Origin: an uncultured Bacilli bacterium | GTDB taxonomy: Bacteria; Bacillota_I; Bacilli_A; RFN20; CAG-826 | Direction of reading: 5' to 3' | Length of the DNA stretch: 64,000 bases | Assembly: GCA_944349595.1 (NCBI GenBank) | Contig: CALVNF010000005.1 | Coordinates: forward strand, 1 to 64,000 | Shown: in pieces, positions 42,856 to 52,277 of the stretch | Numbering within the stretch: position 1 is the stretch's first letter | Layout: each line of letters starts with the position of its first letter | Translations under genes and position numbers: made by a program | Notes under the pieces: generated by a model | Database searches by the model: none | Told to the model about the DNA's origin: nothing | The model's input: the letters and a program-made list of their open reading frames with translations, nothing else

Positions 42856-43228
42856 TATGAATAAGAAAGCAGAAGAATTAAATAATTTAGATGAACAAAA
42901 ATATGAATTAATTGTCTGTATTTTAAATAAGGGTTCTACCGATTTAGCAATAAATGCTGCAAAAAGTAAAGGTGCAACTGGTGGGACTATTTTTCAAGCT
43001 CGTGGAACAGGTAATAAAGAAGTTGGAAAATTTTATGGAATTGATATTGTTCCAGAAAAAGAAGTTTTATTAATTGTTGTTAAAAAAGAATTAAGTGATG
43101 AAATTTTAAAAGCAATGTATGAAGCGGCGGGTTTAGATACAGTTGGAGCTGGAATTATTTTTACACTTCCAATTCATGAAGTTGTAGGATTAACAGATGC
43201 TAATAAATTAAATTTTGATAAGTTTTAA
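42848..43228 (+). CDS. P-II-like regulatory protein
   Basis: A 126-residue P-II-fold protein: YELIVCILNKGSTDLAINAAKSKGATGGTIFQARG, EVLLIVVKKELSDEILKAMYEAAGL and VGAGIIFTLPIHEVVGL. It is clearly related to the preceding gene but lacks the basic extension. Two paralogues in tandem after DUF1538 suggest a hetero-oligomer. AAGGAGT is upstream of the start. Confidence 0.8.
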   Translation: MINMNKKAEELNNLDEQKYELIVCILNKGSTDLAINAAKSKGATGGTIFQARGTGNKEVGKFYGIDIVPEKEVLLIVVKKELSDEILKAMYEAAGLDTVGAGIIFTLPIHEVVGLTDANKLNFDKF

Positions 43229-43276
43229 TTAATTTAGTGTATAATGATTTAGTTTATATATAAAAAGGAGAAATTT

Positions 43277-44848
43277 ATGGAATTTACTCATCCAAAATGG
43301 GCAGAAAATGCTGTATTTTATGAAATATATCCTCAATCATTTAAAGATAGCAATGGTGATGGAATCGGCGATTTAAATGGAATTAGTGAAAAATTAGATT
43401 ACATTAAAGATTTAGGTTTTAACGCTTTGTGGCTTAATCCAATTTTCTTGTCACCATTTTTTGATGCTGGATATGATGTAACTGATTATTATAAAATTGC
43501 TCCAAGATATGGAACTCTTGAAGATTTTTTATCTTTATTAAAAAAAGCTCATGAAAAAGGAATTAGAATTTGCCTTGATTTAGTTCCAGGTCATACAGCA
43601 ATTGATAGTGAATGGTTTAAAAAATCATGTTTAGATGAAAAAAACGAATTCACTGACAGATATATTTGGACAAAAGGTTGTTGGGATTTACCAAAAGATT
43701 TTGCTTTTTTAAAAGGAATTAGTGAAAGAGATGGAGCTGTAATGACTAATTTCTTTTCCATTCAGCCAGCTTTAAATTATGGTTTTTATAAAGTTGAAAA
43801 TTCTTTTGAACAAAAAATGGATGATAAAGGCCCTCAAGACACAATTAAAGCAATAATAGATGTTATTTCTTATTGGCTTGATTTAGGTGTTGATGGATTT
43901 AGAGTTGATATGGCTGGCTGGCTTGTTAAAAGAGATCCAGATGGTCTAGGAACAATGAAAGTATGGGAACAAATTTTTAAAAAAGTTAAACAAAAATATC
44001 CAGAAAGCTTTTTTGTTTCTGAGTGGTCAAAACCTTTATCATCATTAAATTGTGGTTTTGATGCCGATTTTATTTTGCAAGATAGTTTTTCAAAATATCA
44101 CACTGATTTAACAAGAGGTGATAAACCATATTTTTCAGCTAAATCAAAAGGTGGAGATGCAAAAGGATTTATTGATTATTATATGAATATGTTTAATCAA
44201 GTTAATAAAAATCACTGCAGTATCTCATTAATTTCTGGAAATCACGATACAATTAGAATTAAAGAAACTCTAACTGATGATGAAGATATTAAAATGTATT
44301 ATGCATTTATGTATACTTGGCCAGGAATTCCTTTTATGTATTACGGTGATGAAATTGGAATGAATTATGTAAAAGGCTTAAAAAGTATTGAAGGTGGCTA
44401 TCAAAGAACCGGAAGTAGAACTCCAATGCAATGGGATAATACAAAATATGCTGGATTTTCTAGTATGAATCAAGAAAATGCAAAGTTATATATTTCACTA
44501 GATTCTAGTAAAGATCGACCAAATGTTTTACAACAAAAAAATAACAAAGATTCATTATTAAATTTTGTTAAAAAAATGATCGAAATTAGATTAAATAATG
44601 AAGAATTGTGGGCTTTTTCTGATTTAGAATATGTTTATTTAGAAGAAAAGAAATACCCAATTATTTATCTTAGAAAGTCTCAAAAAGGTCAAATTTTAGT
44701 TGCGATTAATGCAAGTTCTAGAAAAAAAGAAATTAATTTAAACCGTTTATACACTGGAAATATTTTACTTAGTTATAATAAGGCAACACTAAACGGAAAT
44801 AAATTAACTCTTCCTGCAAGAGGTGTTTATATTTTAAAATTAAACTAA
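43277..44848 (+). CDS. GH13 alpha-glucosidase (oligo-1,6-glucosidase type)
   Basis: A 523-residue cytoplasmic glycoside hydrolase of family 13. The N-terminal FYEIYPQSFKDSNGDGIGDL (calcium-like site) leads to the four conserved regions: DLVPGHTA, GFRVDMAGW with nucleophile Asp211, VSEWSKPL with acid/base Glu249, and ISGNHDTIRI with Asp324. The C-terminal beta domain is present. It should hydrolyse short alpha-glucosides, so starch- or glycogen-derived sugars could feed fermentation. A TATAAT at 43240-43245 and AAGGAG precede it. It overlaps the opposing gene end by 9 bases. Confidence 0.9.
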   Translation: MEFTHPKWAENAVFYEIYPQSFKDSNGDGIGDLNGISEKLDYIKDLGFNALWLNPIFLSPFFDAGYDVTDYYKIAPRYGTLEDFLSLLKKAHEKGIRICLDLVPGHTAIDSEWFKKSCLDEKNEFTDRYIWTKGCWDLPKDFAFLKGISERDGAVMTNFFSIQPALNYGFYKVENSFEQKMDDKGPQDTIKAIIDVISYWLDLGVDGFRVDMAGWLVKRDPDGLGTMKVWEQIFKKVKQKYPESFFVSEWSKPLSSLNCGFDADFILQDSFSKYHTDLTRGDKPYFSAKSKGGDAKGFIDYYMNMFNQVNKNHCSISLISGNHDTIRIKETLTDDEDIKMYYAFMYTWPGIPFMYYGDEIGMNYVKGLKSIEGGYQRTGSRTPMQWDNTKYAGFSSMNQENAKLYISLDSSKDRPNVLQQKNNKDSLLNFVKKMIEIRLNNEELWAFSDLEYVYLEEKKYPIIYLRKSQKGQILVAINASSRKKEINLNRLYTGNILLSYNKATLNGNKLTLPARGVYILKLN

Positions 44849-45853
44849 AGAATCATAAATTTCTTTTAATTTAATTGATATATTTTTTATACTTAATTTA
44901 GAAACGGTGTTATAACCGTTTCTTTTTATTTCATCTAGTTTTTCTTTATTTTCATCATTTAATATATAGTCAATTTTTTTAATAAATTCATCATTTGTAC
45001 TTGCTTTTAAACAATCATAAGAATCAGTTAACCAATCTTTATAAACACCAATATCTCTAACTAAAGCGATACAATTTGAGGCAAGCGCTTCTAAAACAAC
45101 GATACCTTCAGTTTCTTCATATGATGGGAATAATAAACAATTTGCATATAATAAAGCACCTTTTATAATCTCGTTTTCTATATAACCTGGAAAAATTAAA
45201 TTTTTTGGTTTATGTTTCATTGCTTTATTAATTTTATGAGATACTAAAAACTTATTTAAATAACCAAACCATATAAATTTTAAGTTTTTATCATTCTCAT
45301 AATGTTTTGCAATTTCAATAAAATCTAAAATACCTTTTCTTTGAAATGGAAATCCAATTCCAATAATTACTTTTTCATTTGTAATGTTAAAATATTGTTT
45401 AAATTTATTAATTTTTTCTTGTGAATATTTATAATTTTCTAAATCTATACCATTTGATAAGGCTAGAACTTTGACATTATAATTGTAATTTTCAATTAAT
45501 TTTTTGGAATAATTTGTTGGAGTAATTATTAAATCAGCATGAGAATATAACAATTTTATTACACTATAATAATAAATACTCATAATTTTCCAAAAACGAA
45601 ATGAATTTCTAAAATCTTCAAAAGTTGAATGACCATGAACAATTACTGGAATATGTTTCTTTTTGGCTTTTTTTAGTAATCGATATGATTTAAAGCTTAA
45701 AACATTAATATGAACTATGTCATATTTATCTTTTAATTTATGAGTATAAGAATAATTCATCAAATCAATTGCTTTTTGTTGATGAAATTGAGCACGTCCA
45801 ATTCCTGATTTATGAAACGGTTCATTATTACCAAAATATAATAATATTTTCAT
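44840..45853 (-). CDS. glycosyltransferase family 4
   Basis: A 337-residue GT-B fold glycosyltransferase. It has the N-terminal FGNNEPFHKSGIGRAQFHQQ region and the GT4 donor site NKVIIGIGFPFQRKGI-like block and EETEGIVVLEALASNCIALV, which carries the conserved EAL. It would add a sugar to a lipid or polysaccharide on the inner face of the membrane; donor and acceptor are unknown. It lies 16 bases downstream of the surface protein on the same strand. Confidence 0.85.
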   Translation of the reverse strand: MKILLYFGNNEPFHKSGIGRAQFHQQKAIDLMNYSYTHKLKDKYDIVHINVLSFKSYRLLKKAKKKHIPVIVHGHSTFEDFRNSFRFWKIMSIYYYSVIKLLYSHADLIITPTNYSKKLIENYNYNVKVLALSNGIDLENYKYSQEKINKFKQYFNITNEKVIIGIGFPFQRKGILDFIEIAKHYENDKNLKFIWFGYLNKFLVSHKINKAMKHKPKNLIFPGYIENEIIKGALLYANCLLFPSYEETEGIVVLEALASNCIALVRDIGVYKDWLTDSYDCLKASTNDEFIKKIDYILNDENKEKLDEIKRNGYNTVSKLSIKNISIKLKEIYDSLV

Positions 45854-45869
45854 AATTTAATAAAATTTA

Positions 45870-47189
45870 TTATTTCTTTTTTCTAAAAATATTTAAAACA
45901 ATGTGAAGTACTAAACCAATAACACCTAAAACAATAAATATTATACCACCAACAATTGCAAATAACATTGGACCATTTGATGTTGGATCTACATCATTTG
46001 CATCAGTCGAATTTATATTTGAAAATTCTATTTGATATTTTGTTTCAAAACTAAATCCTTCAAAATTAAATGAGATTGTAATATCATGATTTCCATCAGA
46101 TATATTTTTGAATGTTTCACCTGGTTTAATTTCAATCACTTGATTTGAATTATTTACATAAGTTGTCTTAAATCCAATAACTTGAATATAAAAATCTAAA
46201 TCTTCGTTATCGTAATTAACTTTTAAACCGACAACTAAACCATTTGGAGAATAAACTTCATTTGCATAATATTTTGTGTTTTCTGGCTGAGATATAATTT
46301 CTAATCTTAAACTTGGAAGAAGTGTATCAAAAGTTTCAATTACAAAGAAATTTAATAAACAAAATTGCGGATCCCAAGTTTCAATTTCTCCATCAGTATG
46401 ACCATTTTCACCAATTGCAAACGCATATAATCCCATTGAATTAATTGTATTGTTCTCATCTATACTTCCAGTTGAAGTGTCTTGGTAAATGATATCAAGT
46501 TGATCAATATTTAAAATTTCAGTTGATGTAATTGTTGTATTAAAATAAAATCCATCATTAGTACTTGGATCTGCAACAGTTGATTCATAATAAACTTTTC
46601 TTACAACTAATCCATCAAATGAAATTGTTTCGCCAATAGAATAATCAATTTTTGTAGGCAATTCTTCAATAAATAATAAAGAAGTAAAGGTTGGAAGTGG
46701 TTCACTTACAACAATTGGAAGAGTTCCATCAACTAAATTACTTTCTTCTGGAGCTTTTATTGTTAAATTTACAACGCCAGTTTCAAATCTTGAATCAATT
46801 TCAACAATTTGTTCACCTTGAATTGTTGAATCATATAATAATTCATCTTGTAAAAATACTTGATAATCGCCGTGATATTCTTTAATTGATAATAAATCAT
46901 CGCCTTGTAAAGATGTTAAATCTTCAAAATCAATACCTTCATTTCCGGTATATAAATTTAAATTAGATAAATCAAGTGAATCTCTTATACTTTCATCTTT
47001 TATTTTAATATAAGTTGATTTAACTAATGGAGTAGCAAAAATTTGTTGCTCACTTGTTTGATTTTCATCAGCTTTTAAAAGTGTCAAATTTGAATTTTGT
47101 AGGGGTTTTGCAGTAGTTTTTGAATAAGTTAAGCCAGGTAATGTAGCAAATAATATTGCAATAAAAAAATTTCTTATTTTCATGCTCAT
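45870..47189 (-). CDS. surface protein with Ig-like domains and C-terminal membrane anchor
   Basis: A 439-residue exported protein. A signal peptide (IRNFFIAILFATLPGLTYS) is followed by a long extracellular part and a single C-terminal membrane helix (about 412-434) ending FRKKK, with no LPXTG motif. The extracellular part includes a bacterial Ig-like segment of the type PTKIDYSIGETISFDGLVV, and a second related one (YANEVYSPNGLVVGLKV). It is probably an adhesin or wall/membrane-associated protein. Confidence 0.7.
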   Translation of the reverse strand: MSMKIRNFFIAILFATLPGLTYSKTTAKPLQNSNLTLLKADENQTSEQQIFATPLVKSTYIKIKDESIRDSLDLSNLNLYTGNEGIDFEDLTSLQGDDLLSIKEYHGDYQVFLQDELLYDSTIQGEQIVEIDSRFETGVVNLTIKAPEESNLVDGTLPIVVSEPLPTFTSLLFIEELPTKIDYSIGETISFDGLVVRKVYYESTVADPSTNDGFYFNTTITSTEILNIDQLDIIYQDTSTGSIDENNTINSMGLYAFAIGENGHTDGEIETWDPQFCLLNFFVIETFDTLLPSLRLEIISQPENTKYYANEVYSPNGLVVGLKVNYDNEDLDFYIQVIGFKTTYVNNSNQVIEIKPGETFKNISDGNHDITISFNFEGFSFETKYQIEFSNINSTDANDVDPTSNGPMLFAIVGGIIFIVLGVIGLVLHIVLNIFRKKK

Positions 47190-47243
47190 ATATTAACACA
47201 ATTATTTTATTAAATAAATTTATTTTATGTTAAAATAATACAG

Positions 47244-48224
47244 ATGAAAAACAAGGTAAATTTATTAGATTTTTATTTAAAAAGTAGTTATATCATAAAA
47301 TTTGTTACAATTGCATTAAATGTATTTATTTTTGCAGTGTATTTTGTATTTTTATATTTATTATTTTCATATTATTCTCTTGATGCAGCTCTTCAAGATA
47401 CTCCTTTTAATGAAAGTATTAATTTATTTTCGTTAATATTAGATGTAGTTTGTTTAATCGGAATGATTTATATAATGGCTAAAAATCGAGCCGATACAAG
47501 TTCAAGACCATCATTTTATTGTATGTTTCTTTCAGCATACATTTTTATAACGCTATTAACTTATTTAAAATCTGGAACAATGCAAACGATTGCTGAAATT
47601 TTAAATTTTGGAATTTCTGGAAGTGTTGTAAATATCTTAGTTATTTTAGGATTTGCTAGTAGTTGTTTATTAATTTTATTATTCTTTTTAAAATATTTTT
47701 CAATTGAACAATATCAAGTTAGATTAAATCAATATGATAATTCATTAAAATTTTCTAATATTGTCTATGATCATAAACAAGTAATAAATGTTAAAGGCAG
47801 AATTTTATTAGTGTATTTTAATATTGTTTTCTTTTATTATGGAATTTCTATGTTTTTAAATGCAATTTTAAATGCCTTTAATGGAATTGACCTTGGATTT
47901 ATTATGGGATTAGTTTTTGGAGTATTAATTTTCTCTTTAACTTTGTTTAATATTTTTAATATTATTAAAAAAGATGATAAAAATTCTAAATTATTTAATA
48001 TTTTAATTACAAGTTTTGTATTTTTATCAAGTTTAATTATGCTTGTTTTTACATTACCATTACAAGAAAATCAATATTTTTCTACAATTTATGAAGAACC
48101 AATTGGATTAATTATATTTTCAGTTTTAGCTTTAATTTTGATTTTTGAGATGTTTATTAATAAATTTATTCAAAAACAAAAATTGAAAAAACAAACCGGT
48201 AATGATGATATTGAAGTAATTTAG
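47244..48224 (+). CDS. multi-spanning membrane protein, unknown function
   Basis: A 326-residue hydrophobic protein with about eight predicted helices and a charged central loop (LNQYDNSLKFSNIVYDHKQV). No motif is recognised. A TAAAAT at 47231-47236 sits 7 bases before the ATG without a ribosome site. It is 10 bases upstream of the glycosyltransferase and may help export or anchor its product. Confidence 0.6.
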   Translation: MKNKVNLLDFYLKSSYIIKFVTIALNVFIFAVYFVFLYLLFSYYSLDAALQDTPFNESINLFSLILDVVCLIGMIYIMAKNRADTSSRPSFYCMFLSAYIFITLLTYLKSGTMQTIAEILNFGISGSVVNILVILGFASSCLLILLFFLKYFSIEQYQVRLNQYDNSLKFSNIVYDHKQVINVKGRILLVYFNIVFFYYGISMFLNAILNAFNGIDLGFIMGLVFGVLIFSLTLFNIFNIIKKDDKNSKLFNILITSFVFLSSLIMLVFTLPLQENQYFSTIYEEPIGLIIFSVLALILIFEMFINKFIQKQKLKKQTGNDDIEVI

Positions 48225-48234
48225 GAGTTAGTTT

Positions 48235-49578
48235 ATGGATATTTTTTATCAAGTGCTTTATTATATCAACTATTTTTTTATTGCATTTGTAAGTATTAGT
48301 TTATTTGTTCAATTAATTTTTATTTGCTTAACTTGGGTTAAAAAAGTACATTTTCCAAAAGCTAAAAACTTACATAAATTTGCAATAATAATTCCAGCAT
48401 GTAACGAAGAAGAAGTTATTGGAAATACTGTTAAAGAATTATTAAATAATCAAACTTATCCAAAAGAATATTATGATATTTTTGTTTGTGCAGATAATTG
48501 CAAAGATAAGACTGCTAAAGTTGCAAAAGAAGCAGGAGCAATTGTTTTTGAAAGATTTGATGATGATCCAAGTCATAAAAGAGCAGCTTTCCCAATTAAA
48601 TTTTTAATTGATAAAATTATTCAAGAATATGATGGAAAATATGATGCCATCATTAAATTAGATGCTGATAATTTAGTCAATAAAGAATATATTGAAAAAA
48701 TGAATGATGCTTTTGATACGGGCGTTGAAATTGCAAGAAGTTATGAAGCAAGTAGTAATCTAAATAAAAATATTTGGACACAAGTAAATGGAATCTATTA
48801 TATTAGAGATTCAAGAATTGCATGTCATGTTAGAGAAAAACTCCATTTAGATCAAATGTTATCTGGTGCTGGTTTAATGATTTCTTATAAATTATTAAAA
48901 GATATCGGTGGCTGGGATGCAATGGGATTTTCAGATGATAGTGAATTTACTTGTCTTAGATTATTAGATAAAAAAAGATTACATTTTGTGTGTGATGCCG
49001 TTGTTTATGAAGATCAACCAAGCAATTTAAAAGATACATATAATAGAGTTTCAAGAATGGCTTATGGAATTAATAAGAATTATTTTAAATATGGCCCAAG
49101 ATTATTTATTAATTTCTTTAAAACCGGTAGAATTTCAAATATTGATATCTTATTAACAATGCAATTTATTGTTATTTCATTTATTGCGGTTTGTTGGTTT
49201 GTTCCATATTATATCTTTTATATTATTGTCAATGCATTAATTGCATTCCCAGATATTTTTGGTTTATCTTCAACTTCGTGGTTTGGAGATCCAAATATTT
49301 TAAATACAACAATGGCTCAAGAAAACTTAGCAATGTTATTATTAATGATTGTCTGGGTTGTGGTTGTATTTTATGTTTTATTTACATTCCAATCATGGTT
49401 AGGTTTATTTTTAGATCGAAAAAAATTAAATATCAAAGTTAGAAAATTAATTCCTGGTATTTTATTTTCTTGTGTATTTTCTTTAATTGAAGCAATTGCA
49501 AGTTGTGTTGGTATGTTTAAAAAACCAAAATGGAAAAAGTTAAAAAGAACTACTGATATAACGCATTCTAATAACTAA
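48235..49578 (+). CDS. membrane glycosyltransferase family 2
   Basis: A 447-residue processive-type GT2. N-terminal helix, then catalytic domain (AIIIPACNEEEVIGNTVKEL, VCADNCKDKTAKVAKEAGA, IKLDADNLVN with the DxD, and GGWDAMGFSDDSEFTCLRLL for the acceptor site), then three or four C-terminal membrane helices. The architecture resembles poly-N-acetylglucosamine and cellulose synthases, so it probably polymerises and exports a surface polysaccharide. GGAG lies before the ATG. Confidence 0.87.
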   Translation: MDIFYQVLYYINYFFIAFVSISLFVQLIFICLTWVKKVHFPKAKNLHKFAIIIPACNEEEVIGNTVKELLNNQTYPKEYYDIFVCADNCKDKTAKVAKEAGAIVFERFDDDPSHKRAAFPIKFLIDKIIQEYDGKYDAIIKLDADNLVNKEYIEKMNDAFDTGVEIARSYEASSNLNKNIWTQVNGIYYIRDSRIACHVREKLHLDQMLSGAGLMISYKLLKDIGGWDAMGFSDDSEFTCLRLLDKKRLHFVCDAVVYEDQPSNLKDTYNRVSRMAYGINKNYFKYGPRLFINFFKTGRISNIDILLTMQFIVISFIAVCWFVPYYIFYIIVNALIAFPDIFGLSSTSWFGDPNILNTTMAQENLAMLLLMIVWVVVVFYVLFTFQSWLGLFLDRKKLNIKVRKLIPGILFSCVFSLIEAIASCVGMFKKPKWKKLKRTTDITHSNN

Positions 49579-49584
49579 ATAAAT

Positions 49585-49610
49585 AAAAAAGATTCAGTCG
49601 AATCTTTTTT
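49585..49610. terminator. bidirectional terminator
   Basis: Stem AAAAGATTC / GAATCTTTT with loop AGTC, flanked by A-run and T-run, between convergent genes. Confidence 0.88.
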
Positions 49611-49621
49611 ATTTGTCCTTT

Positions 49622-50053
49622 TTATTTATCTTCTTTATTGTTATTTTTATTTAAATTTTGTTTTTGTAAATAATCAATAACTCTTCTTCGAGTGACAATT
49701 CCAATAAATACATTGCTATCATCAACTAGTGGAATAAAATTTTGATTAATTATTACATTAAATAAATCACTAATTTTGCTAGATACATTAATTGCAAAAT
49801 TATCTCTATTTCTTTGAACTTCAGATAATTTAATTTCTTCTAATTTTTTAACATCTAAAATTTCATTATCAACAATATACCATAAAATATCACCTTCAGT
49901 AATTGTTCCAACATATTTTCCAAATTTATCAATAACTGGAACGGATGTGTATCTATGAAATTTAATTTTTTCTAAAGCTTGTCTAATTGTAAAATCGGAA
50001 TTTAAATAACAAACTTGTGACTTTGGCGTCATAAAAAATAAAACGTTATCCAT
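49622..50053 (-). CDS. CBS-domain protein
   Basis: A 143-residue protein made of two CBS motifs (about residues 9-60, with YTSVPVIDKFGKYVGTITEGD; and 75-130, with FIPLVDDSNVFIGIVTRRRV). CBS pairs bind adenine nucleotides such as AMP or ATP and sense energy state. It stands alone, with a Lys/Asn-rich C-terminus. The -10 TATAAT (complement of 50061-50066) is 7 bases before the ATG. The target is unknown. Confidence 0.82.
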   Translation of the reverse strand: MDNVLFFMTPKSQVCYLNSDFTIRQALEKIKFHRYTSVPVIDKFGKYVGTITEGDILWYIVDNEILDVKKLEEIKLSEVQRNRDNFAINVSSKISDLFNVIINQNFIPLVDDSNVFIGIVTRRRVIDYLQKQNLNKNNNKEDK

Positions 50054-50160
50054 ATATAAAATTATATGAGATTAGACTTTATTAATAAAGATATTAAATA
50101 ATATTTTGATAAAAATTAATAATTATTTATAATTATTAAAGTATAAATGAGGTTTTTAAG

Positions 50161-50628
50161 ATGAGTAACATTACTTGGGATGAATATTTTATGGGAATTG
50201 CTTTATTAAGCGCAAAAAGAAGTAAAGATCCAAACACAAAAGTTGGAGCATGCATTGTAGATGATGATAATAAAGTAGTTTCAATTGGTTATAATGGAAT
50301 GCCTAGAAAAATTGATGAATCAAAAATATCCTGGAATAAAGGTGAAGGTTTAGATTCTAAGTATTTATATGTTTGTCATGCTGAATTTAACGCTATTTTA
50401 AATACAAGAAATGGTTCTGCACTTCAAGGTTGTAGATTATATGTCACATTATTTCCATGTAATGAATGTGCAAAAGCAATTATTCAAACCGGTATTAAAG
50501 AAGTTATTTATTTAGATAATAAATATGCTGATCAAATTTCAACTCAAGCCTCGAAATTAATGCTTGAATTAAGTGGGGTAAAATTAACTAAATATCAAGG
50601 AAGATTTAGCGAAGTTATATTAAAATAA
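50161..50628 (+). CDS. dCMP deaminase
   Basis: A 155-residue zinc deaminase of the ComEB/dCMP deaminase family. Zinc ligands His73, Cys100 and Cys103 and catalytic Glu75 are in CHAEFNAIL and PCNECAKAI; SKDPNTKVGACIVD is the N-terminal block. It makes dUMP from dCMP for thymidylate synthesis. It ends one base before the ecfA1 start. Confidence 0.9.
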   Translation: MSNITWDEYFMGIALLSAKRSKDPNTKVGACIVDDDNKVVSIGYNGMPRKIDESKISWNKGEGLDSKYLYVCHAEFNAILNTRNGSALQGCRLYVTLFPCNECAKAIIQTGIKEVIYLDNKYADQISTQASKLMLELSGVKLTKYQGRFSEVILK

Positions 50629-51441
50629 ATGAAATTAATTGAATTAAAAAATGTATCTTTAATTTATAACAAAAAAGATGTTGTTTTAAATAACATCTCT
50701 TTTAGCATAAACGAAGGTGAAATTATTTCAATTATTGGAGAAAATGGTTCTGGAAAATCAACTCTTGGTAAATTAATAACAAAATTAATTGAACCTACAA
50801 AAGGAGAATTATTTTTTAAAAATAAAAGTTATTCAATTTCAAATGAAGAAATAAGAAAAAATTTTGGAATGATTTTTCAAAATCCTGATAATCAATTTAT
50901 TGGAAATACCGTTGAAGATGATGTTGCCTTTGGATTAGAAAATAGATGTATAAATCCTAAAGATATGCCAAAAATAATTGATGAAAAATTAAATTTAGTT
51001 GATATGATTAATTATAAAAAATATCAACCAAATTTATTATCTGGAGGACAAAAACAACGTGTAGCAATTGCTAGTAATATAGCTTTAAATTTATCATTAT
51101 TAATTTTTGATGAAGCTACAAGTATGCTTGATCCAAAGGGTGAATTAGAAGTAAGTAATATTATAGAAAAATTAAAAAAAGCTGATAATAAAATGACTTT
51201 AATTATAATTACTCATAATATGGAAGAAGTATTATTAACTAATCGAGTTTTAGTTTTAAAAGATCAAAAAATATCATATGATGGAAAACCTGATGATTTA
51301 TTTAAGAATGAAGAATTATTAAAAACTTTAAACATCAATCCACCTTTTAAATATGAATTAGTTACTAAATTAAAAAAAGCAGGTTTTGCAGTAGATTTTA
51401 ATGATTCTTTAAAAAGTATAAAGGATAAAATATGGCAATAA
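50629..51441 (+). CDS. ecfA1: ECF transporter ATPase EcfA1
   Basis: A 270-residue ABC ATPase of the energy-coupling factor module. Walker A GENGSGKST, Q-loop FQNPDNQFIG, signature LLSGGQKQRVAIA, Walker B LLIFDEATSMLD and H-loop ITHNMEE are all intact; the FQNPDNQ form of the Q-loop is diagnostic for EcfA. It powers S-components such as ThiT. It overlaps ecfA2 by 10 bases, in the common order ecfA1-ecfA2-ecfT-truA. Confidence 0.94.
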   Translation: MKLIELKNVSLIYNKKDVVLNNISFSINEGEIISIIGENGSGKSTLGKLITKLIEPTKGELFFKNKSYSISNEEIRKNFGMIFQNPDNQFIGNTVEDDVAFGLENRCINPKDMPKIIDEKLNLVDMINYKKYQPNLLSGGQKQRVAIASNIALNLSLLIFDEATSMLDPKGELEVSNIIEKLKKADNKMTLIIITHNMEEVLLTNRVLVLKDQKISYDGKPDDLFKNEELLKTLNINPPFKYELVTKLKKAGFAVDFNDSLKSIKDKIWQ

Positions 51442-52277
51442 TTATAAATAATTTAACTCATATTTATAATAAGAAAACGGATATTGAAACATCTGCTTTA
51501 AATAACATATCTTTGAAACTCAAAGATCATTTTTTCACAGCGATTATTGGAAAAACTGGAAGTGGTAAAACAACTTTTTTACAACATTTAAATGGGTTAT
51601 TAATTCCAAATGATGGTGAAGTTATTCTAGACGATTTTAAAATTACAAGTAATTATAAAAAATCTAAAAAAAATATATTAGAAATTAGAAAAAAAGTTGG
51701 TTATTTATTCCAATTTTCTGAAAATCAATTATTTGAAAATACCGTTTTAGATGATGTTATGTTTGCGCCACTAAATTTTAAAATTGAAAAAGAAGAGGCA
51801 AAAAAATTAGCAATTGAAGCATTAAAATTAGTTAACTTAAATGAAACTTTATATGAAAAAAGTCCACTAAATTTATCTGGTGGAGAAAAAAGAAGAGCAG
51901 CTTTAGCTGGAATTTTGGCCTTAAAACCAAAATATTTATTACTTGATGAGCCAACAAGTGGCCTAGATGTAACTGGTAAAAATGACTTAATTAAACTTTT
52001 AAAAAAATTATATGAAAGTGGTGTTTCAATTTTATTAGTAACTCATGATATGGATTTAGTATTAAATTGTTGTAATGATGTTATTTTAATGGATAAAGGT
52101 AAAGTTATTGATTTTAATGATGTTTATAGTGTTTTTAAAAGAGATGATTTAGAAAATTATGGCATAGTTAGGCCAAAAATATTTGAGTTTTGCAAAGATT
52201 TTGAAAAGTTTATTGATATTAATAAAGTAAAAAATATCGATGATTTTATTATGGAGTTAAAAAAGAATGGGAAATGA
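51432..52277 (+). CDS. ecfA2: ECF transporter ATPase EcfA2
   Basis: A 281-residue partner ATPase with Walker A GKTGSGKTT, Q-loop FQFSENQLF, signature NLSGGEKRRAALA, Walker B LLLDEPTSGLD and H-loop VTHDMD, plus a C-terminal extension typical for EcfA2. It forms the heterodimer with EcfA1. It overlaps ecfT by 11 bases. Confidence 0.94.
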   Translation: MAIIINNLTHIYNKKTDIETSALNNISLKLKDHFFTAIIGKTGSGKTTFLQHLNGLLIPNDGEVILDDFKITSNYKKSKKNILEIRKKVGYLFQFSENQLFENTVLDDVMFAPLNFKIEKEEAKKLAIEALKLVNLNETLYEKSPLNLSGGEKRRAALAGILALKPKYLLLDEPTSGLDVTGKNDLIKLLKKLYESGVSILLVTHDMDLVLNCCNDVILMDKGKVIDFNDVYSVFKRDDLENYGIVRPKIFEFCKDFEKFIDINKVKNIDDFIMELKKNGK

